Assembly (NCBI GenBank): GCA_014529385.2
Contig: CM043964.1
Span: 130,972,920-131,036,919, forward strand
DNA from: Adiantum capillus-veneris
Taxonomy: Eukaryota; Streptophyta; Polypodiopsida; Polypodiales; Pteridaceae
Direction of reading: 5' to 3'
DNA: 64,000 nucleotides
Each line of letters opens with the position of its first letter. The stretch's first letter is position 1. Shown in pieces: positions 57,155 to 64,000 of this stretch. A program made the translations under genes and the position numbers. The notes beneath the pieces were generated by a model. It saw only the letters and a program-made list of their open reading frames with translations. It did no database searches and had not been told where the DNA came from.

Positions 57155-59915
57155 TTATCCTTGAATGCCCATTAAAGATAAGCAAAAGCTCAACTTCTCT
57201 TTGTTGACTACCTTTGTAAACATGTCTGCAAGATTTTCACTAGTGTGTACATTTCCTAGCTTTAGTTGTCCCTTACGTATGAAGTGATATCTCACCTCAA
57301 TGTGCTTTGTCCTTGAGTGAAAGGCTGAATTCTTTACAAGATGAATGCCGCTTTGACTGTCATTGTACAAGACACAATTGTCTTGCTTGTATCCAAGCTT
57401 CTCCAAGAATCAGTGAAGCCACATAATCGCTTTGCTTGCCTCTGTCATTGCTACATATTTTGCCTCCGTGATAGAAAGTGAGAGCACTTTCTGCAGTTTT
57501 GAAGCCCAACTTACTGTTGTGCCTCCAGTTGTGAATACATAGCCAGTAGTGCTCCTTCAAGTATCTTTGTCACCTGCCATATCTGCATCAGCATACCCTT
57601 GCAAGAAAATGTCAGTGCTTCCAAAATACAAAGCATTTGTGGTTGTCTCCTTTAGATACCTAAGTATCCACTTCACAGCGTGCTAATGCTCTTTATGTGG
57701 AATATCCATGAACCTACTCACAACTCCCATTGCATGTGCAATATCTGGCCTTCTTCAGACCATAGCATACATTAGAGAGCCTACCACTGCAGCATATGGA
57801 ACTTTATACATATAGGCTGTCTCCTCTTGTGTCTTTGGACACATATCCTTGGTTAGTTTAAAGTGACTAGCCAAAGGTGTAGAAACTGATTTTGCATCTT
57901 GCATTGCAAACCTTTCTAGTACCTTCTTGATGTAATCCTCTTGAAATACCTCTACTGTCTTCTTCGTCCTGTCCCTTGATATCTTCATACCGACTATCCT
58001 CTTTGCAGCACCTAAATCTTTCATTCAAAAATATTTAGAGAGCTCCTCTTTTATCTTTTTGATGTCTTGCATGCTAGCACTTGCAATCATAATGTCATTA
58101 ACATACAACATTAGGATGATGAACTGCCCATCTCTCAAATTCTTTGTGTAGACGCGGTGATTTGAGTTGCATCTTCCGAATGTGTGATCCAACATCCATC
58201 AATCAAACTTCAAGTACCATTGCATGATGCTTGCTTTAAACCATACAAGCTCTTCTTTAATCTGCAAACCATTTTCTCTTTACCTTTTACTTCATATCCC
58301 TTTGGTTGAAGCATGTAAATTTCCTCCTCTAAGTCACCGTGAGGGAATGCCGTATTTACATCCATTTACTCAAGATTTAAATCATGAGCAGCCACAATGC
58401 TTAAGACAAGCCTAATTAATTTCATTTTTACAACAAGAGAAAATATTCATTGAAGTCAATACCTTTGTTTTGAGAAAACCCTTTTACCACAAGCCTGGAC
58501 TTGTACCTTCTCTCTCCACCTTCTTCTTCCTACAGCTTATACATCCATTTGTTCTGCAGTGTGCACTTACCTTTAGGCAACTCAACCAGTTCCCATGTTT
58601 GGTTGTGATGTAATGAGTCCATCTCCACTTGCATGTTCTTCATCCATTCTTCTTTGGATTCATGTTGCATAGCTTCTTTGTATGATTCTGACTCTCCAGA
58701 ACCTGAGACCAACAAATGGTTGAAGGAAGGAACAAACCTTTTTGGAGGTCTACTTCCTTTTGTAGATCTTTGGGGAATAGGTTGAGGCTTCTCATTTGGT
58801 TGACATTGTTGCACGTTGTCACCATTTGCACTCCTTGAGTCTTCACCATCCTCAAGCTCCATGTACTCATCATCTGTTTCTTTTGTTTGTTTTCTTGGGC
58901 CAAGTAATCTTTGTACATATTTTGTTCATTGAAAATTACATCCCTACTTCTAAAGATTTTACCATCTTCATGCTTCCATAGGCGATACCCAAAGCCAGCT
59001 TCTCCATAGCCAATGAAGAAACACTCTTGGGGCTTTGCATCTAGCTTTGACCTTAGGCTTCTATCTATATGCATGAAAGCTTCGTACCCAAACACTTTGA
59101 GAAATGCATAATTCACCGGTTTACTCGTCCATGCCTCTTCTGAAACTCCCCCATCCAATGTCGTTGAGGGTGATCGGATGATCAAGTACACAGACATACT
59201 TACTGCTTTCGCCCAAAGCTCAAGCGGTAGGCCTTCATGTATCCGCATGCTTCGTGCTCACTCCATGATTGTTTTGTTCATCCTTTTCAAAATTCCATTT
59301 TATTGAGGTGTCCTTGGGGTTGTCCTTAGCCTCTAAATCCCATTGCTAGCACAAAATCTTGGCTTCAATATTCACCTCCATTGTTGAATCTGAGGCATTT
59401 AACCTTGGAACTTGCTTCATTCTCCACAAAGGCTTTCCACCTTTGAAATATGGAAAACACATCGGATTTATTCTTCATTACATAAACCCGTGTTTTCCAA
59501 GTCGCATCGTCCATGAATGTTGCATAGTACAATGAGCCACCAAGTGATGGTGTACTTGTAGGACCCCAAACATCAGAATGAACCAACTCAAGTTTTTTTT
59601 TTCTTCTATTTCTTGATTTTTGAAATTTTACCCTCTTTTGCTTACCGTAAACACAATCTACACAGAACTCTAAGTCCACTTCTCTCAAACATGGTAGAAG
59701 CTCCTTTGATTGAAGGATTTGCATTCCTTTGGAACTCATATGCCCAAGCCGGTACTGCCACACCGCATTGTTGACTTCTGTAGCTATTGCACAAGTTGGA
59801 GATTGTGTGCTAACAGTACACAAGTAAAGTGTACCAACCTTTTTTGCTTTTGTAATCACCAAAGATCCCTTTGAGATCTTCCAATGTTTGTTTCCGAATG
59901 CAACATTGTGACCTT
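57155..59915 (-). pseudogene. Element E pol: integrase, RT, RNase H
   Basis: Frames, in gene order: 59862-59365 (zinc finger WQYRLGHMSSKGMQ with CVDCVYGKQ, core SDVWGPTS, and LRFNNGGEY), 59248-58640 (ELWAKAVSMSVYLI, FGYEAFMHIDRSL, FFIGYGEAGFGYRLW), 58862-58530 (RT start NQTWELVELPKGKCTLQNKW), RT middle only in pieces, 58024-57755 (DLGAAKRIVGMKISRDRTKK), 57560-57155 (RNase H, NDSQSGIHLVKNSAFHSRTK). Two catalytic residues are lost: integrase D in LRxDNGGEY reads N, and RT YVDD reads YVND near 58095. Clearly dead. Confidence 0.87.
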
Positions 59916-59918
59916 CAT
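59914..59918. repeat. Probable target-site duplication ttcat, left of element F
   Basis: ttcat directly precedes the TG of the element F LTR. Its partner would be beyond 64000, so it is not confirmed. Confidence 0.5.
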
Positions 59919-60596
59919 TGTTGGGAGAAGAGGGGGAGATCGACCGCTTAAACTATTCAACACAAGCTTCCAAGCAATCACCATCAACCTGTCCACCTCT
60001 TCTTCCAATTTCCAAGCACACACACTCACCTAGACTATGACACACACACACACAGTAAACATAGAATTGACATAGACATGCTTGTAAGGAGGTGTAAGAG
60101 ATGTGTAAGAGATGGAGACTAGATTAGAGAGTACACAGCAAAATAACCATAGCTTAAGAGAGTAGAGAAGAGAATCTGCAAGAGAAAGGCCTAAATCTAG
60201 CCCCAAACTCCACGGCACCTCTCTTGTGGAGTTGGTATTTAATATATTGTTTTTGAGTTTGAGGTGCCAAAAATTGAGGCCCCTCTTTTACAACCACTTC
60301 ACTTTTGTAAATGAGTGAAGCTCATTAGTTCTTGCATGACCCATAAGGGGAGTTTCCACTACAAATATTTACATAGCCATAGTGGCTTATTGAAATGAGA
60401 TTCTAAGATACTGTGCAACTATAAAATGGCCAAGAATAATTGCCGTCGCCTCTTCATCAACTCCTCGCATTCCACTCTACAAAATCATCATCAACTCAAT
60501 TAGTAAAATGAATAGACAGCACATAATTAACCATTACGCCCAGCTATCCCAATTGCAGTTAACCACTACAACAGGAGGGTGCCCAGTCTCGTAACA
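59919..60596 (-). repeat. Element F 3' LTR
   Basis: TGTTGGGAGAAGAGG to GTCTCGTAACA, 678 bp. No long microsatellite apart from a short (CA) run near 60040. Confidence 0.85.
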
Positions 60597-60644
60597 TCCC
60601 TCCCACCAGGGATAGCAACTGTCCTCAGTTGCTCAATAGAGAAA

Positions 60645-62684
60645 TCAATTGGACCGTGAGTGATGGAAAGTGTGGAGAAGGTTGGGAAAGTTGCGAAAAA
60701 ACTTTTCAGGCATCCATTTGGCATCCTCTCTAGGGTGGCCCTTGAAAGTCAAAAGGTAACGGTTATAAACCATTCCAGTGCGTGTAGTGGTGGTCTCATG
60801 GTCAACTATTTTGTCAGGGATGAGTTGCTCTTCTTGGTCTACAAGTGAAGGTGGGTCTTCGTAAATGTGGTGTGTAGGTAGGGGTCCTCTGAATGGTCGT
60901 AAAAGACTAATGTGAAATGCATTGTGAATGTGCCAATGTGCAGGTAATTCTAAACGAAAAGAAACATCATTAATGACAGCTGAAATTTTCAAAGGTCCAT
61001 AAAAACGAGGAGCAAGCTTAACAAAGACATTAGTATCAACACTTTTGATCCTTCGTTTTTCGATGCGAAGTAAAACATGATCACCTTCTTTGAATTGGTG
61101 TGCCTTGCGATGCTTGTTAGCATGCTTGGTGTAAAGTTCTTGTGAGTGTTTAATGGCAGAATGCACACTTGCATAAATATCATGAAAGTCAGTAGTGAAA
61201 TCATCAGCGGCAGGCACAACATTAGAAAGACGTGAAGCAGGAGTAGGAAGTGAGTGACCATAGACAATTTCAAATGGAGACTTACCCGTGGCAGTGTGAG
61301 TGGTGTTGTTGTATGCAAATTGCAAAATATGTATGTAATCATCCCATTTCTTAGGTTGAGAAGAAACATAAGCCTTTAGCAAATCAATGATTGTGCGATT
61401 TGTGACTTCAGTTTGACCATTGGATTCAAGATGAAATGCAGAAGTGAAGTCAAGTGTAGTGCCAAGATTTTCAAACACAGTAGTCCAAAAAGCACTACAA
61501 AATTTTGAATCTCGATCAGAAATAATCACTTTAGGCAAACCATGATGTGGGAAAACAGTCTTAAGAAACAAAAGTGCAGCTTGATGTGCTGTGAGTGTTT
61601 TCTTACATGGAACGAAGTACGCTTGTTTAGAGAAACGATCAATAATAGTCCATATCATGTCATGTTTGTGCGTTGTGAGTGGGAAACCAGTAACAAAATC
61701 CATTGAAATATGTTCCCAAGGTCTTTCAGGAATGGGGAGAGGGTGTAAAAGTCCCAATTTCTTACCTGTAGCTGCTTTGATTTTTTGACAAATCAAACAA
61801 GTTGACACATACTGTTTAACATCCATTCTCATAGTAGGCCAATAGAAATCACGACATAAATTTTGAAAAGTTGCAGCAAATCCTCTATGTCCAGCATAAG
61901 GGGGTTTGTGCAATTCTTCAATAATTAATGTATGGAAAGGTTTAGTCACACACAATTTTTGTTTGAAATAAAGGAAGTTTTCTTGAATAGTGTATTCGAG
62001 AAATGTGTGTACAGAATTATCAAGCATGTGCAACCATGTCGTTTTGAAGTCATCATCATGTGCATAAGTGTCAGGCATAGTGTCAAATGAAGTTCCCGTA
62101 ATGGTTGATAGATGATTAAGTGAGGGTCTTCTACTCAAGGCATCAGCTACAACATTTTCTTTACCAGGCTGGTATTGAATGTTGGGCTGAAAACTTTGAA
62201 TAAAAGCGGCCCACTTAATATGTCTATCATCTATTAAAGGCTGAGAAAGTAAATATTTGATACTTTGTTGATCAGTTTTAATGATCAAGTCAGTACCCAT
62301 TACATAGTGTTTCCAGATTTTCAATGCATGTACCACAGTAGTCAATTCTTTATCATAAGTACTGAACTTTGTTTCAGACGGTTTGAATTTACGACTTTCG
62401 AAAGCAATTGGATGGTTATCTTGCATGAGGACTGCACCAATACCTTTTCCACTAGCATCAGTGACTACCACAAAGAATGGTCTTTCAAAATCAGGCAATT
62501 GCAATACAGGTGCATTAGTCAAAGCATGTTTAAGTGCATTAAATGAGCTTTCTTGCAAATCAGTCCATTCATAAGGCGTGTTTTTCTTCAACAAGAGAGT
62601 CAAATAATGTGCTTTGTAAGCAAAATTAGGAACAAATTTCCTGTAATAGCTACAAAGACCAATAGAAGGTCGTAGCTCATGCAA
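60645..62684 (-). CDS. pol: Element F RNase H, integrase and chromodomain
   Basis: 679 uninterrupted residues. RNase H at about 45-150: FVVVTDASGKGIGAVL, FSTYDKELTTVVHAL, IIKTDQQSIKYLL. Then ENVVADALSRRP, the HHCC finger (HKPPYAGHRG, CLICQKIKA), the integrase core with D in ISMDFVTGFPLT, D in VIISDRDSKFCSAFW and E in LESNGQTEVTNRT, the C-terminal RFYGPLKISAV and HIHNAFHISLLRPF. The end, NRYLLTFKGHPREDAKWMP (about 640-660), is a chromodomain. All catalytic positions are present. It belongs to the same reading frame as the protease-RT piece, separated by one TAA. Confidence 0.93.
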   Translation of the reverse strand: MHELRPSIGLCSYYRKFVPNFAYKAHYLTLLLKKNTPYEWTDLQESSFNALKHALTNAPVLQLPDFERPFFVVVTDASGKGIGAVLMQDNHPIAFESRKFKPSETKFSTYDKELTTVVHALKIWKHYVMGTDLIIKTDQQSIKYLLSQPLIDDRHIKWAAFIQSFQPNIQYQPGKENVVADALSRRPSLNHLSTITGTSFDTMPDTYAHDDDFKTTWLHMLDNSVHTFLEYTIQENFLYFKQKLCVTKPFHTLIIEELHKPPYAGHRGFAATFQNLCRDFYWPTMRMDVKQYVSTCLICQKIKAATGKKLGLLHPLPIPERPWEHISMDFVTGFPLTTHKHDMIWTIIDRFSKQAYFVPCKKTLTAHQAALLFLKTVFPHHGLPKVIISDRDSKFCSAFWTTVFENLGTTLDFTSAFHLESNGQTEVTNRTIIDLLKAYVSSQPKKWDDYIHILQFAYNNTTHTATGKSPFEIVYGHSLPTPASRLSNVVPAADDFTTDFHDIYASVHSAIKHSQELYTKHANKHRKAHQFKEGDHVLLRIEKRRIKSVDTNVFVKLAPRFYGPLKISAVINDVSFRLELPAHWHIHNAFHISLLRPFRGPLPTHHIYEDPPSLVDQEEQLIPDKIVDHETTTTRTGMVYNRYLLTFKGHPREDAKWMPEKFFRNFPNLLHTFHHSRSN

Positions 62685-62750
62685 GTTTTTGGGTCTAGGC
62701 CAGGATTGAATGGCTTCAATTTTCTTTGGATCGACATGTATTCCCTTACC

Positions 62751-63962
62751 TTATACAATATGTCCCAAATATTCAATTTCAGATTGAAAAAATGAACTCT
62801 TTTCAGGATTTAAATACAAGTGATTTTGTGCAAGCAGATCAAATACACGTGTTAAATGTTTTTTATGCTCTTCTTCAGATTTACTGAATACCAAAATGTC
62901 ATCAAAAAATACAATCACAAAATCTTGATGGTCAATGAAAATGTGATTCATCATGCGTGTGAATGTAGCTGGTGCATTTGTCAAACCAAATGGCATGACA
63001 AGAAATTCATAGTGTCCAGTTTGTGTTCTGAAAGCAGTTTTGTAGACATCATGTTCAAACATTTTGACCTGGTGATACCCTGATTTAAGGTCAATTTTGT
63101 TAAAGATGTGTGCCCCTTTCAGTTTGTCTAGTAGATCATCCACTCTAGGAATAGGAAACCTATTCTTAATGGTGATCTTGTTTAAAGCCCTGTAGTCAAT
63201 ACACATACGAAATGTTCCATTTTTCTTCTTGACAAGAAGTACTGGAGCTCCGTATGGTGAACTACTAGGTCGGATTCGGCCTCGGTCAAGTAAATCAGTG
63301 ATTTGAGTTTGTATTTCCCTGTGTGCGGTAGGATTTACATGATAAGATGCTCTACAAGGAGGTTCACTACCCGGTATGATGTCAATTTTGTGGTCTTCTG
63401 GGCGTGATAGTGGAATTCCAGGTAGGAGATCATGCATGAAACAATCTTTAAATTGTGAGAGAAATTCATCGTGTGTGGAGTTACGTGAAGTTTCAGTTTC
63501 AACAGAAATTTGATTTACCAATACTAGATATGTTTTCCCCTGTTTTCGAATTGCTCGTTTGGCTTGAGTGTGAGAGAGGAGTGGAAATTTTTGAGGTGCC
63601 AGTGTTGCTTGGATGGAGAATTTTTTATTATTATGAGTGAGAGACATTGTACGTGTTTTATAATTAATCAACGGGTCAAATTCATGACGAAATGGCATTC
63701 CCAAAATCATATCGAGTCCATGCAATGGTGCTACCAAAAATGTACGTGCTTGTGTGAATTCACCAATGCAAACTTCAACAGTGACTTGAGTTTTACAATT
63801 AAAACGTTGATTATTAAAAACAGTTTTGACCTTGTGGGGTGATGAAATTTCAGAGAGTGATAGTTGTTGTGCCAATCGTGTGGAAATGAAATCATGGCTA
63901 CTACCATCATCTAGCAGAATGGTGACATTTTCACCCTTAACAGTGCCTTGCACTTTAAACAA
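62751..63962 (-). CDS. pol: Element F protease and reverse transcriptase
   Basis: The frame is open to the window edge, so the Met at 63962 is not the real start. Protease: [19 protein letters not shown], with D-D-G where D-S-G is usual, and [79 protein letters not shown], catalytic [10 protein letters not shown] and [12 protein letters not shown] at 62750-62748 follows GHIV and splits RT from the connection domain; the downstream reading GKGIHVDPKKIEAIQSW is in frame. One substitution would account for it. Confidence 0.93.
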   Translation of the reverse strand: MFKVQGTVKGENVTILLDDGSSHDFISTRLAQQLSLSEISSPHKVKTVFNNQRFNCKTQVTVEVCIGEFTQARTFLVAPLHGLDMILGMPFRHEFDPLINYKTRTMSLTHNNKKFSIQATLAPQKFPLLSHTQAKRAIRKQGKTYLVLVNQISVETETSRNSTHDEFLSQFKDCFMHDLLPGIPLSRPEDHKIDIIPGSEPPCRASYHVNPTAHREIQTQITDLLDRGRIRPSSSPYGAPVLLVKKKNGTFRMCIDYRALNKITIKNRFPIPRVDDLLDKLKGAHIFNKIDLKSGYHQVKMFEHDVYKTAFRTQTGHYEFLVMPFGLTNAPATFTRMMNHIFIDHQDFVIVFFDDILVFSKSEEEHKKHLTRVFDLLAQNHLYLNPEKSSFFQSEIEYLGHIV

Positions 63963-64000
63963 AGTGTGAGGAGATATAGGAGTACCTGAGGATGGGTTGT
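63963..64000 (-). other. Continuation of element F frame to the window edge
   Basis: The protease frame stays open through the last bases, so the gag-protease region continues beyond the window. Confidence 0.7.

Larger units (their letters stand above)
56522..59918 (-). mobile_element. Element E: decayed Ty1/copia, interrupted by F
   Basis: On the minus strand: 3' LTR 56522-57094 (TGTTAGGAAATAGG to CATACTTAACA), PPT-like AAGTGGGAGAT beside it, then RNase H, RT and integrase read rightwards against the strand. Its gag and 5' LTR must lie beyond element F, which begins at 59919. Same family as the solo LTR at 26481. Confidence 0.88.
59919..64000 (-). mobile_element. Element F: near-intact Ty3/gypsy chromovirus, partial
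   Basis: On the minus strand, 3' LTR 59919-60596, PPT GGTGGGAGGGA against it (60597), then pol over 3.3 kb with only one stop. Gag and the 5' LTR lie outside the window. It is the youngest-looking gypsy here and has interrupted element E. Confidence 0.9.

Overview
The window is land-plant nuclear DNA made almost entirely of nested retrotransposons. The evidence is Ty1/copia and Ty3/gypsy pol domains, primer-binding sites complementary to initiator tRNA-Met and to tRNA-Asp, long GT and CT microsatellites inside LTRs, and many levels of insertion. No intact host gene, rRNA, tRNA or CRISPR was found. A large-genome plant is likely. The endonuclease-less Penelope-like RT hints at a non-flowering lineage such as a fern or lycophyte, but that is weak inference.

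Layout. 1-1758: unassigned DNA, a possible copia LTR with its primer site, and a decayed copia integrase relic (+). 1759-9517: element A, a Ty3/gypsy chromovirus (-) with 5-bp target duplications (aggca); it split the copia relic, which resumes at 9523. 10620-21307: element B, a gypsy of Athila/Tat-like type (-), target duplication ccaaa, gag-pro-pol decayed. 21399-29748: a head-to-tail array of four LTRs and three short internals of a non-autonomous relative of element A; one LTR carries a copia solo LTR (26481-27228, duplication ggatt). 31209-35633: a Penelope-like element (+). 37900-39300: a gypsy gag-protease relic (+). 39778-56031: element D (-), duplication atatt, a relative of B with gag and protease but no reverse transcriptase or integrase. 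Its left LTR is interrupted at 40341-47563 by a three-LTR copia complex C (+), duplication tttac, whose second unit contains a piece of a LINE reverse transcriptase. 56522-59918: a decayed copia element E (-), interrupted by 59919-64000, element F, a nearly intact chromovirus (-) that runs off the window.

How the parts relate. Autonomous and non-autonomous partners sit side by side: A and the array share LTR ends, PPT and primer site, and B and D share LTRs, gag and protease. The probable parasites (array, D) could be copied by proteins of their relatives. Target duplications give a relative order: A is younger than the copia relic, C is younger than D, F is younger than E, and the solo LTR is younger than the array LTR it sits in.

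The observations most worth following are the copia-LINE chimera in C, the pol-less element D with its own TATA-preceded ORF, the multi-LTR array with one shared internal deletion, the micro-inversion in one LTR of A, a perfect 12-bp hairpin conserved in array LTRs, and the Penelope-like RT.
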